From Balanoglossus misakiensis (Eukaryota > Hemichordata): a stretch of DNA of 64,000 nucleotides. Shown here piece by piece: positions 25,401-37,185 of this stretch. The notes beneath the pieces are model-generated. The model had not been told where the DNA came from and searched no databases. It saw only the letters and a program-made list of their open reading frames with translations. Each line of letters begins with the position of its first letter. The stretch's first letter is position 1. The stretch spans positions 4,464,001-4,528,000 of the forward strand of contig CM082597.2 of the NCBI GenBank assembly GCA_040954595.2, read 5' to 3'. Both the position numbers and the translations under genes were made by a program.

Positions 25401-27365
25401 TGTGGCCAATCGGTCAGTGCTAGATTCACTTTGGAGTAAAGAAATCGCCTCGCGTGTCGTTTACACCCCTTCTTTTCAAAAGTGTAGCCGGAAGCACCCT
25501 CGGTGGGACAGAGGCCGTGCTAAATGTGTCCGTAAGCGAGCTACGGTTGGATCTAAACCGACCGAGAAACCAAAAGATGACTCCTGAAGGTGAAATGCAT
25601 TTAACACCTTCAATAGAGCACCAGATTTAATCCGCGATGGCAAGAATCGCACCAAAATCGGGTATTAAAATTTCGACACAGGCAAACACCTGGAATTGAA
25701 ATAGCCAACAGTTCAGAAGAAATTGTATACAATGTGTACAAGAGAATGTGTAAAATAAACAGTAGATTTTTGCACGGCCCAGAAAATCTGGTGACCCAAT
25801 GCCCACCTGTCAAATAATGAATGAGGAATCATGGTACACTGAGACATGGCAAAGCAATTGTTCATATTAGAAGCCATTTCAATCGTATCTCGTCTAGTCT
25901 TATTAAAATTGTTCGAAGAGAACATTTCTCTTTCTGCAGGATTCTGGATTAACATATCTGCATGGAAAATTTCATGACCACCCATCCCCCTAGAGATGGA
26001 AGGAAAAACACTCCAGACTCAGACAAGAGGTACACGAAAGGTTCTGAGATAAACCATTTAGGAGCAGTCACTGAAACCTCACACATTTTACTTGAAAACA
26101 TGCTCAAGTATGTGGGTTAGTGGCTACAACCTACGATTACATAAATTTCATAAGTTGAGCAATATCTTTAAAGGCAGTGTCATGCAGAAAAACCCATTTC
26201 TTTTTGGCAGAGTATTTCTCCTGTCTGCCTGTTGAGGGCGCTATTCAATCTACCCTGAAGACGTTTTCGAAGAAACGACAAAATGTGAATTGTCTGCATA
26301 ATGAATAGGTTTTTAGCTTAAACTGACCAAACTGATCATTCCTAACCGTCAATATAGGAAACTGGTCATCTGACTTCAAATGTCCAGAGTGCATAGTCAT
26401 TCCACCTTCAACTGACCAAAGTGGTCATTCTAACATCATGGCCACAGTTGACATTCCAGCAAACAACCCAACTCTATTGCCATTTGGCTAAATTCACTGT
26501 TTAGTTCTCTGCAAAAGCGTTACAGACCTAAGTAAAGTTACACATTCTCAACTCAACAAGATTACCCCTACCGTAATGTTCATCAAAATGGTATGACCTC
26601 TCCGTTAATAATGGATGATGCCGCTATCATAAATTCAATAGGGTTGTTGGACATCATTTTTTTTCAATCATGTTTAATTCACACCCTGTGTCCATTTCCA
26701 AGAAATGGTTATTCAATGTTCTTTCTCGCTATCGGCTCAGACTTACATGCACAATGAAGGCCAGGTTGAACAAAAGCCATGTTTTTCATTGCACTTAAAA
26801 CTATGTACTGACCTCGCTCTCAACTGAATGGAGCATACTAATCCCTCGACAGGTTTCCGAGAAATCCTTCATGGATTCCATGAAACCAGATGTCAAGGAA
26901 ACTAAGTTACCCCAGCTGAGTTGAAATTAATCAACTTTACCAAATAGACTGACTTCCACCGTTATACTACATTTCATTGGTTTTTGATTTAGTTTGGTTG
27001 TTTTATAAAGTTTATTTCATCAATCCCGAAAGAACAAATTGCTACAGCAGAGATCGTACTGATTGTTGGTTACATGAAGGGAGTTTGGTGAAGAGCGCCC
27101 TCTTTAGGCAGACTTGCTTAACCTGTACATGTGCCAATTTCACTGAAATTTCTCCATCCTTCAGCTCAGTGTCTCATAGATCACACAGGTGCTCCCCATA
27201 TAATATGCAAATATGTACATTACAATCCCATCCCCCCCCCACCAGCCAATCACCCTTTTTATCCACATCTCTGCATCTTCCCCGACCCCACCCCCAGGGG
27301 GAGAAAGTCTCACGGAATATTAATCAGTTTGCCGTCCGTTGCTGCCAAGATCGGTGCGTATTCTC

Positions 27366-27455
27366 CCGCCCCTGGGAAAGTTAGCAAGTTGTACAGTTAT
27401 CTCCCTAAGGTATAGCTCTCAACTATACAACCTACTACCTCACCCAGAGAGCAGG
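27366..27455 (-). ncRNA. let-7: let-7 microRNA precursor
   Basis: The 5' arm (27421-27442, minus) is exactly the invariant bilaterian let-7 sequence, with seed GAGGUAG. The 3' arm (27374-27396) is CTGTACAACTTGCTAACTTT plus CCC and pairs with it over 18 of 20 positions including wobbles. The lower stem (CTGGG with CCCAG) extends the helix. The loop is about 24 nt and contains GGGAGAU, a candidate LIN28-binding element. let-7 is the heterochronic miRNA that promotes late developmental fates. It lies between mir-100 and mir-125 on the same strand, as in flies, molluscs and vertebrates. Confidence 0.99.
27397..27420 (-). promoter_or_regulatory. let-7 terminal loop with LIN28-type motif
   Basis: The loop reads GAGAGCTATACC then TTAGGGAGATAA on the minus strand. 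It contains GGAG, the LIN28 zinc-knuckle motif (27401-27404), overlapped by GAGAU, which fits the cold-shock-domain motif GNGAY. This arrangement is known from vertebrate let-7 precursors controlled by LIN28. Its use here is inferred. Confidence 0.55.
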
Positions 27456-27929
27456 CAACAAAACCTAGAGTTACCGTGGTTATGTGTCCTAAACTGTGTC
27501 CATGGCAACACTGATCACTGCATCCTTTGCTAATAACTGTCCTCGATTCGTACCCAGTTCTGCTCGGTATCTCCTGTGAAGCACCGTGTCTGTCTGCGAG
27601 ATGATTTCCCTATGGTAAGATGTGTCTCCTGTTGAAAGTACAGTCAACCTAGGCACACAGCAAAGTATCCACGGGTTAATACATATGCCCGCTAGTTCTT
27701 CCCAGCACAATGCTGATTTAATCTTCAAGTATGACTTATAATTGCCATGTCCTCCGTTATTTGTAAGTGCATCAATACAGATTTTATCTGAATGCAGTTC
27801 TGATCTGGTCTTCCTTCGTCGCTAAAAAAAATCTCGTTCTGAAATCCCACGTCTACTCTGTCTGGCTATGACTGCATTTGCCATCGTCCATGTCGACCAC
27901 AATCATCTTGTGGAAGATCTTGAATGGTA

Positions 27930-28630
27930 GATGATCAGGCATCTGCAGTTTTGAATGGTACATAATCTTGCAGGTCGAATGGTAGATGGTTTTCTTGGTT
28001 GAATTGTAGATAATCTTGCTGACAAATTTTAGATGATCCTGCAGGTTGAAAGGTAATGATCTTGCAGGTTGAAAGGTAGATGATCTTGCGGGTCGAATGG
28101 CCTAGATGATCTTCCTGGTTAAAATGGTAAAATAAAATGGTAGACGATCTTGCAGGTTGAAAGGTAGATGATCTTGCAGATCGAATGGCCTAGATGATCT
28201 TCCTGGTTAAAATGGTAAAATAAAATGGTAGACGATCTTGCAGGTTGAAAGGTAGATGATCTTGCAGGTTGAAAGGTAGATGATCTTGCAGGTTAAAAGG
28301 TAGATGATCTTGCAGGTCAAATGGCCTAGATGATCTTCCTGGTTAAAATGGTAAAATAAAATGGTAGACGATCTTGCAGGTTGAAAGGTAGATGATCTTG
28401 CAGATCGAATGGCCCAGATGATCTTCCTGGTTAAAATGGTAAAATAAAATGGTAGACGATCTTGCAGGTTGAAAGGTAGATGATCTTGCAGGTCGAATGG
28501 CCTAGATGATCTTCCTGGTTAAAATGGTAAAATAAAATGGTAGACGATCTTGCAGGTTGAAAAGTAGACAATCTTGCAGGTTGAAAGGTAGAAGACCTTA
28601 CAGCTACAGGTTGAATGGTAGATGATCACA
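27930..28630. repeat. Higher-order minisatellite, 24-bp basic unit in 88-bp repeats
   Basis: The basic unit is about GATGATCTTGCAGGTTGAAA plus GGTA (24 bp). A larger unit contains CTTCCTGGTTAAAATGGTAA followed by AATAAAATGGTAGACGATC. The larger unit recurs at about 28112, 28199, 28336, 28424 and 28512. Spacings are 87, 137, 88 and 88; the 137 equals one unit plus two extra 24-mers. The 5' part (27930-28110) is a more degenerate array. Confidence 0.92.
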
Positions 28631-29552
28631 TTGCTTCTGCTGGCAGCCATAAGTGTATTCCATATTGCTCATGTTGTTCTTTAATACAATCAATATGCTT
28701 CACTTCATCACAGTTGTGTTGTGTCGGTCAGGGCTCTTTATAACTTCATCTACCTCATTCTGACGTGGATATCCATAATTTAATCATCTGTAGATCAAAT
28801 TGCAACTCAATTCTGTCTTCACCTACTCTCCTCTCGCTGTCGTTCTATACCGAACTGCTAATTATACCAAATTTTCTTAAAATTCAAAGGGCAGCCATTA
28901 CAACTGCTACCATCCAAGCACATCGCGGCAAATGTCTTTAAGGCACACACCAAAAATCATCCAATCACACCCAGCGTTACATATACCCACTCAAGGCAGC
29001 CTCCATCGTCCAATCACTCCACACCACACAAAACCACGCCATCACTACCACCCACCAACGTCTCTTATTCAAAGCGTACTTTGACCCTTGTCAACAGCTG
29101 TGTGCTCTGCCTGACACATCAACATCTGATCTCTTTTAATTATTAGTCTGCAAATCCAGAAATATAATTATTGCCAGCACAAATGCACCTAGTCAAAACA
29201 CAAAAGTAAACACAAACACACCCACCATCAACAACAGGTCATTGGAATTGGAACAAATTAGACCAAAACGTCCACTGAACATTTATAAAGGGTATGTGCA
29301 ACCTCTGCCAACAAACACCATCTGGTAATTTATCTAAATGTGTATTTTGCAATATTTTCGACTTGAACAGTGGTCTCATATCTCTATTAATATAACCAAA
29401 TATTAGCCATTGATCATTTTCAAAACAGATGTTCAATCTTAACTTGGAGGTTACTGTTTTTCCTGATAAATATAGATTAGAAAAATACTATTAAAACAAC
29501 TATTTATTTTTATCCTTATAAAATGTTTAAAATTAAGTGTAATTTATCTGTA

Positions 29553-29709
29553 CAGTAAAATTCCAATTATCTGAATTGTTTGTTTATCCGCACTGCTGTC
29601 ATGTCCCCCAATCGTATTGTTTACGATCGTTATCCGAATAACCAAACTGTCTGCATATCCGAACAAAATCAATGTCCCCCTGTCAGTTCGGATAATTGGA
29701 GTTTTACTG
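29553..29709. mobile_element. 157-bp pogo/Tc1-mariner-type MITE
   Basis: Terminal inverted repeats of about 23 bp, CAGTAAAATTCCAATTATCT (left) against CAGTAAAACTCCAATTATCC (right, reversed), with two mismatches. TA dinucleotides flank both ends. The interior has further ATCCGAA motifs and no coding capacity. The termini match the general form of pogo/Tigger elements. Confidence 0.88.
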
Positions 29710-30081
29710 TACTGATTTCTAACACAATGTTTATTATGTATTCAAAATATTAGGACAGACCAATTTACTGATTACTTTTGGTTTATCATCATTTTCTTTT
29801 TTTTTTCTGATTACTCATCAGTCATACGAGTTCTACACTGGGCAAAATCAACGACAGACTATTTCAAATTACAACAGAGTGGCCGTGGTGGCATGATAGA
29901 AGTTGTCAAATTAAAGAATGCAAAAAATACAACCATAAAAAGCAAAAATTGTGAAGTTATACGTATCACATATGGGGAATGTGTCGTGCTTTCTGGAAAT
30001 ACGTCGTCTGCTCTGGGACCTACACAAAATCTCCCATCACATTTATCAATCTGGCAGGTCACGTCAGGTCACCATTCTACT

Positions 30082-30095
30082 GTTACCATGGTGAC
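30082..30095. promoter_or_regulatory. Palindromic X-box (RFX-type) motif
   Basis: GTTACCATGGTGAC fits RYYNYY-AT-RRNRAC on both strands. It lies between let-7 and mir-100. Binding is not shown. Confidence 0.35.
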
Positions 30096-32149
30096 AGACA
30101 GTGCCAACCAAACCCTGTCTCATCGCATCCACCCCAACTGAAGCGCTGAAAGGATTATTCAGCATTTCGTATACAATTTGGCAAAGACCGCTTTCTTTGC
30201 GACTAAATTACCCAGCATTCCACGGGAGGGAAGCGAGACAGCGATATCTTTGTTCTTGCGAGCGTGATGCACGCCGACATAAAACATGGTGTAACTTCAT
30301 CAGTATTCAACTCTTGTAGTCTCTACACTCACAAAAACTACCCTCTGATGGGTATTTTCGCCAAATGTCACTTAATTTTTAATCATTCATAAATCGGGAA
30401 ATGAGACACCCAGCCCATCAAATTTACAATCTAATAAATCTTTGCATTCTTCTACTATTTGGGAATATGAATATACCGAGAGAAAAAAATGAGATTTATC
30501 ATTTCCATTCTCAAAAATTTCTCTGCAGTTACTGATATCACAGAATTTCATTGGCATTTTTCTCTTCAAATGATGGAAAAACAAACATGACTGAGTTCCC
30601 TTTAGCATAAACTGCTAAAGTTTATTCCCTGATTTATTAAAATATTTTTGGCAATGTTTGTTATTTCTTGGAAAACTTTATTTATAAACTTAAACAAAAC
30701 AAAAACAAAACAGTTTTCTCTTTTCTCATAGACGGATATGAAACAAGTGTTCATATTAATATTTGATTTGTAACTGGATCTCATATTTTTTTAAACTGTT
30801 ATCAGATTAAATTTCAGTTTAATATCAATGTTCAACCATATTAATTCTAAATTTTTAATATCCCACTTCCTGCGCAGAGACACACCACTGTTCCTCTGCA
30901 TAGCACTGTCTGGCTGGCCCCCATCAACTGTCATTTGACCTGCAAAGGACACCGACCCCTTCGCGGCCGTGCTGTCCACCCCCACGCAGACAATGGTACC
31001 AACTGTCTGGCTTGCAGACAGTCAACAATGGCCGACCAGGTTGCCCTTCAAACAATGGAGATTAGCTCCCCTGTAGGGCAGGCCTGCTGCGAATCACTTC
31101 AGAGCCAATACTTCAGAATAAAAAAATCTACCATTCTGCTTGTATACAAAGCTTTGCATACAATCCAGCCTAACCCCAAAAGCACCCACAATACATGTCG
31201 TCCGTCCGGCTCAATACGGACCACGGGATGTAAAAAAAAAATCCATGTCAAAGTTCAAAGGTGAATAACAACTGACATGCTCTGAATACGTAAAATGCCT
31301 ATAATGCTAAACCAGTGTTTACAAGTCTAATAAACTTCAGAGGCGGTCCCATTGTAAATACCACTATTTCATTTCATTGCATGGAACTCAGGATTATGTA
31401 TTCATGTTCTGTGACTGTAAATATTAACCAAAGTAAATATAACTTTTCTCCTGGCACCTGTATTAAAGTTTACATTAATATTCCTAACTAACCTATTTCT
31501 AATCTAAGTTTATTAATTTGACAAACCTGATCTTGACAACTGTAAGGTTTGAACTATTTGCTAGCTCTGTACCAAGTAAAATAGTAATAAGACTAAAGCT
31601 TAATCTAAAAGACAAAAAACATATTAAATTTTGTGCTCTTATATGCCTGGTGTGTATAAGGCTATGAATGCCTTAACACAAATTGTACATAAAAATATGT
31701 ACTTTACTGTAAATATAGGAGATGTGAATAATTATATGAAAAATAAAATACATGTATATACTGTAAAGTGTAAAATATTTAGAATAAGCTGCTCGCTTTT
31801 TAGCGAATGTTGATTTCCATTAACAAATGGATTTTAAAATAAAGAAAAAAGTTTAAATTAGCAGATTATTAATGAGGAAATTAATTTACCAATACTAACA
31901 TAGGATTAATTGTGTAACCTTTGGCTCCGGAAGTTCCAGTTTCCTATAAAAAAAGTTCCGGGATTTTTTCCCCTGAGCTAAGAATAACATGGGAAGTTGC
32001 TAAAGTTAAAACTATAACTTCCTATCTTAAAATAAAATTTGGGTCAAAGCAATGCGATGGATTGGTCTGGTCTTGGCAAGGTTCATTGTATTGGAAGGGC
32101 CTATGTCCATGTGTTGGCAATGATGCTAGAATCTCTATGTAAATTGATG

Positions 32150-32430
32150 CCTTATAATGCTACAATGTACATAATTGCAAACAATGTGGTTGTTACTTTG
32201 TGTTACAATGTACATAATTGCAAACAATGTGGTTGTTACTTTGTGTTACAATGTACATAATTGCAACAATATGGTTGTTACTTTGTATTACAATATACAT
32301 CACAGCAAACAATACTTTGTTACTTTTTATCACATTTCAAGCTACTTTTGATTTACTGATTGGCAGGGTCTCCCTGAACAGCAGGAATAATGTTGATGGT
32401 TTGTTTATAAACAGAAAAGTCGCTCATGAG
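32150..32430 (-). mobile_element. Dispersed tandem-repeat element, copy D (43-bp units)
   Basis: Units start with ACAATGTACATAATTGCAAA at 32162, 32205 and 32248, with a degenerate unit at 32290 (period 43). The flank GGCAGGGTCTCCCTG (32362-32376) and the following AATAATGTTGATGGTTTG... are the reverse complement of the left flank of copy E. This shows D and E are copies of one element in opposite orientations. Confidence 0.75.
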
Positions 32431-33893
32431 CAGTTCGGATGACTCTCCCCTTTAAAAACAAGTAAGATGTAGCTCTTACATAGGCAGACCACAACAAACA
32501 AACAAAAACAACACGATTTCCTGTTTGCTTTTTGATTGAGACGAGGTAAAATTGGTAGAATTCCTTTCTGGGAAACAGAAAGGAATAATAACAGTAAGGT
32601 TGTGGAATGTTCATTGATGGGTTCCCTCCATCAGTAACGGCCTTTCGAGAGCGTAGGTCAGATCTCGGCAACACCGAAGAATTTTGCGGTCAGCAGGAAC
32701 GCGTCCACTATTCTGGCGGGAAAACGAATGTGGTGGAACTTGCCAACTTGGCCGGCATTCAACTATGTTGCCATGGCTACTGGAAACCAAAAACCCGACC
32801 CAGGGGGGTGGTTTTTGAAAAATTCCATAACTTAACAGGAATGCACTCTGATCGCTGTGGGCTGCATTTTGTCTTATTTATAGTCTTGGTATGGCTCGGA
32901 GCTCCTATTGTAATATCCATTTTGCTTCCTGCGGTTCAGCCAATCAGAGACGTCTACGTCACTAACTTTGCAAGACAGAGGAAGTAATGTGAACCCTTAA
33001 AATTCATCGCTCCCTGCTTTAACCCTATCATGCAGGTTCACGAAGTCCTACTTTTTAGCACAGTCACAACTGTCACAATTTGATCTTTCTAAAGTTGCTT
33101 TCAATTAAAAATGAATTGAATTTTGTCTGTTAACTTCTAGATATAAACCAACAAAAGAATTAACAAGAGGGTAAGCAGAAAACACTGCAGGTATCTCTAT
33201 GGAATGTTCTGTGTACTCGAAAACCACTGCCTACCACAATCTGGTCATGGTTTTTTTCTCTTTCATCGTCTTTCAAGCGGAGAAAACCACATCCTTCTCG
33301 GATTCCGGGAAGGTTTTTGGCCGCTGTCTGGGGGTGTGGTGTGGTACGGGGGTTATATTTAGCCGGTGTTTACACAAGAGAAAGTTGAAGCGCTTTCAGA
33401 TGAAAGGGTTCAACGTTCTCTCGATGGAAAGCTTTCTTCTGCCGCACCTCAGGTGATCAGACGTGGGCGATGGGGGGCGAGTGGGCACAGTGCATGCTCT
33501 GGGGAGGGGGAGAAGGTCCCGCTGACCGGATGGGCGTAAAAAAAGCAGCGATGCGTCAAAAGAAGTGCAAAGTACGTGAATAAATAGAATGAAGGAATGA
33601 GAAAGCATAAGAAGAAAGATGACAAGTACATACCTGTCTGCATCCATTCTTCAAACTTTTGTCTGCGAAGAATTTATGTTCGTGATACTTTCACTTTCAA
33701 ACAGTAATTTGTTAATAATATTAAAAATACGGCCCAAAAATGTTCCTATCATTGCAAAACGCATTATCATTTTCTTTATCTATCTATCAATCCATCTTTA
33801 TATTTCACACATTTTGAAATGTTTTGCCTGGCATTTCTTGATATGAAGTACGCTGTACTTGACTGATGCAAATTTTGTCAGCCAGCTGTTAGA

Positions 33894-33979
33894 TGCCATG
33901 ACGACATAGACCCATAGATGCGAGCTTGCGAGCTGAACCCAAACACAAGTTCGGATCTACGGGTTTAAGCAATCTGGCA
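33894..33979 (-). ncRNA. mir-100: mir-100 (mir-99/100, mir-10 superfamily) microRNA precursor
   Basis: The 5' arm (33944-33965, minus) is exactly miR-100, with seed ACCCGUA. The 3' arm (33907-33928) is CAAGCTCGCATCTATGGGTC plus TA and pairs with it over 17 of 19 positions. The outer TGCCA/TGGCA pairing closes the stem. It is the first (5'-most) member of the cluster, 6.4 kb upstream of let-7. miR-100 is the most ancient animal miRNA, shared with cnidarians, and derives from the same ancestor as miR-10. Confidence 0.98.
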
Positions 33980-36639
33980 GATGCCACTCTGCACTCAGTG
34001 TCACTTACCTCCTTTTCTCTTAATCCACTAACTGCGCCCGGTTCTTGTCAATTTTTTCAATTTCTACATTTGTCCGAGAACTTCCAAAAAAATTAATACT
34101 TCTTTTTTAAAAAGATACATCCTGGTCAGTTGCTGACCTGATTACTGAATTTTTTTTTTTTTTTTTCATCATAGCCAATCAGATTCGATCATCAAAGTTG
34201 TGCCACTTCATTTGGTATTCGCTCATTACTAATGCAGCCAATCACAGTACGCTACCAGATAACAAGCCCAAGTTCTCGGAAATGCCTGAAAATTCATCAC
34301 GTCCAATGCTGCTAATTGTGTTTGGGTCTTCTGTATGATCTTTCAACTCTACTCTTTGTTCTCTTTGACCTATAACATAAACAAACAGATAAACAGACAT
34401 GAGGATGGTTGTCACATACAAGAAGTGTCAAAACTACACGATTTATATGCTTGTGACTTACGATTACTATTTTAAAAGGGTATATGTAAAAATTATGATC
34501 ATTGGTATTTTATAAAATGGTCTCTTATTTACGATGGTACAAGAAATTTATTTATTTTACACCACCTTTTAAGGAGTAAATTACATTATTCTTTAGACTT
34601 TTAATGGGATTTTACCAAAGTTCTGCAAAAAGGAAATGTTTCTGTTTAATGCAGATGTACAAACACACTGGAAGATATACACAGATGTTGGGAGTTATTG
34701 AAAAAGGCAACATTCGGTATTGGAAACACGTATGCACAGGAAATCAAATGTCTGGTGAAATCCTATTTTGTTTTCTAGTGGCACATGGCTCACACAGCCT
34801 ACGGCCAAAACCCGCATCAAGCTTTGCAGCTAATTGTGTGACCTGTTATCTCCATTTGACGATGATTAATGCAGATGCGACCACTGGCCTATCAGAGCCT
34901 GACTACAAAACAGGTTTATAAAAGCTGTGTTTGAGACAAGCAATGTGATTGGCCGTCGTGGTGTGTGCGACAATATTCTGATTTCTGGCCATAAATTAGA
35001 TATTCTCCCCTCCCCCTCTTCCAAATTTTATATTTTGATATAAAAATATTCTGTCATTCCATTTTGTTGTCATCTTTGGACTACCAAGCAACCTTGCCCT
35101 CAACTTCCGACTGTCAATCAAATTTACATATTCCCATATATAGTTAAAGGGGTGTATGCAATTGTAATTTTTCCAGCCCCCTGTCTCGAAAGTCTATGAT
35201 TTTCCTGGTCTAGTCTGGCATCTGCATCTAGGTTTATGCCAGAGACACTGCTAATAAATATGCGTATATAGGATGATTATATCGGTCTGACTGCAGATTT
35301 AGAAGACTTGGCCCGACCAAGCAAATGTTCAAATGACATTCTGTGGTTGTAAAATTTTATTGGGTCACTACAGACTGCAGTCCCCCAAAGCAATGAGAGT
35401 TGTTGATTTTAGTGTGCTTATAGGTAGCCAGACAGGGGCCGGTGGATTTACGACCATCCAATTATTGACCTATTTACATTTTGTCTGCCTGTAATTAAGA
35501 GTTATGGCTGAGAAACTATCTGTCACGGAAACTGCTGTTTGTAGGCGATCATCAACTCTCACGTAGCAGAGAAATTTCTTCAATCACGGCGCACTTTTCT
35601 GTAGCAATACTAAGGTGAAGGACTAATCAGAGATTTTTTTTCAAAAATAGTGATTTTCCACTTTTTTACTTATTTATAACAATGTAAATGAACTATACAT
35701 TACATGAGTAACGAGATGATCTTAAAAATGTTTCAATAATTTGCATGAAATGGAAATGAACTGTAAACAAGCTATTCCTGTCCTAGATTTTTTGGGAGAA
35801 ACACGGTGACCTCAAAGCTGGTGTTTTACACACAGATTAAATGGCTTCTGGGTTAAATGAGGTTAATTAGTCTGGGCCCTCCCATTAAAATAGGTCTACC
35901 TGACACCATGGAAAGTAAACTATGAGGTTCCGATAATCTACCCTACCTGTGGTAGAGTGACCCATATCGCCTAACTGAAATTGGCAAGGAATACCCCCAA
36001 AATTTCTAAAATGATTTATTATACATGTATTGTAACAATGCTTCCCCCGAAAGCCACTGAGTCACAGTCACGTACAGAACGTAATCTTGAAACCCTCATG
36101 GTCTGGACAGCCTCGGGCTAGATATACATGGACCAACAATCAGAAACCTTAAATGTCCACTTGTGCGGGTGGGTTTACATGCACTTTAAAAAGAGGCCGA
36201 CTTGAGATTTCCATCAGCGACCCAGTTACACAGATGCATACATGACACGGGTCAAGAGGTCAAGAGGTCGGCGTCACTGGTCACAGTACACGGCAATCAC
36301 CCTGCCTGTCAAAACCGAACACGTGTTTGCCCCACAAACACCCGGCTACGTGACAAAGATCTGCATTCCGTCGGTTTTCCGTTTGACAAGTGTGCCGGCA
36401 AATCTCTCCCTTCCCTATCCCGTATCCACATCACAGCTTCCCTCAAGTCAAACTCCCCTGGAAACAAATTTCCCTGCACAGCATAACTGACCAGCAATGG
36501 TACCGAGAACAAACGGTTTATTAACCAACAGGTAATGCTGAACCACATCACCAGTGAACCATAGACCAGTAGTGCTGGGAAAGACAGCTCACTAGCATTA
36601 AATTTCAAGTTGAAGGGGAGGGTCGTCTGAGCTACACAT

Positions 36640-36975
36640 ATGTGACTTTTTTCTTTATAAACACACCATCAGCATTGTTTTCACTGTTCAGGGAGACCCT
36701 GCCAACCAATACATGTTATATCAAATTAAAAAGTAACAATGCAATTGTTTCCCATGATGTACAGTGTAATACAAAGTAACAACCACTTTGCTTGCGATGA
36801 TGTACATTGTAGCAGTTATGATGTACATTTTAGCAGTTACACTACAGTGTACTACAAAGTAACAATTACATTGTTCACAGTGATATACATTGTAGTACAA
36901 AGTAACAACCATTGTTTTCAATTGTGCACATTGTAGCAGTTTAACTTTGCAAGGGCTTGCTAGCAACTGTGTCCT
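36640..36975 (+). mobile_element. Dispersed tandem-repeat element, copy E
   Basis: Left flank CAGGGAGACCCTGCC (36689-36703), then degenerate 43/62-bp units with ACAAAGTAACAACCAC and ATGTACATTGTAGCAGTT, ending in TTTGCAAGGGCTTGCTAGCA. It matches copy D in reverse and copy F at 59060-59275. Confidence 0.75.
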
Positions 36976-37039
36976 GCAGCCGCAGACAGAACGACACCTA
37001 CCCTTTAGTAGAGATCAGAGACTAGGCCAATATCTGACA

Positions 37040-37185
37040 AACCACTGACACAGTGCCCCCTTTTGGCCAATAACACATCACCACTGATGCAGTGTCACAT
37101 TTTGGCCAATAGATACCACTGATGCAGTGCTGCCTTTTGGCCAATCTGACACACCAATGATGCAGTGTCCCTTTGGCAATCACTA
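37040..37185. repeat. ~37-bp minisatellite, four units
   Basis: CACTGATGCAGTG and TTTTGGCCAAT alternate; the latter starts at 37061, 37100 and 37135, with a shortened form at 37171. The 72-codon minus-strand frame over it only translates the repeat. Confidence 0.85.

Larger units (their letters stand above)
18053..27365. other. let-7 to mir-125 spacer
   Basis: About 9.3 kb with no recognised exon. It contains an 86-bp palindromic element (18557-18642), a diverged copy of the dispersed tandem-repeat family (19250-19435), poly-G near 21157-21165, and three E2F-like GGCGGGAAA motifs (21736, 21907, 22981). Frames such as 22298-22534, 25375-25587 and 26977-27384 carry no motif I recognise. Confidence 0.6.
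27456..33893. other. mir-100 to let-7 spacer
   Basis: Holds the higher-order minisatellite (27930-28630), a pogo-type MITE (29553-29709), an X-box palindrome (30082-30095) and copy D of the dispersed repeat (32150-32376). The 126-codon frame at 32607-32987 has one hydrophobic stretch but no family I recognise; it lies antisense to the inferred primary transcript. Confidence 0.6.
17976..33979 (-). ncRNA. Inferred polycistronic mir-100/let-7/mir-125 primary transcript (minimum span)
   Basis: Three hairpins on one strand, in the conserved order, imply one long minus-strand primary transcript of at least 16 kb. In flies and vertebrates these miRNAs share a primary RNA. Neither the 5' end nor the polyadenylation site can be placed from sequence. 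The start must lie above 33979 and the end below 17976. The spacers hold only repeats and non-conserved-looking sequence, so the host RNA looks non-coding. Confidence 0.55.

Noticed and set aside
26977-27533. Overlapping plus-strand frames near let-7
   Set aside because: They are antisense to the let-7 hairpin, proline-rich from poly-C sequence, and mutually overlapping in different frames.
32607-32987. 126-codon plus-strand frame with one hydrophobic stretch
   Set aside because: No recognised family, no supporting neighbours or splice structure, and antisense to the inferred primary miRNA transcript.
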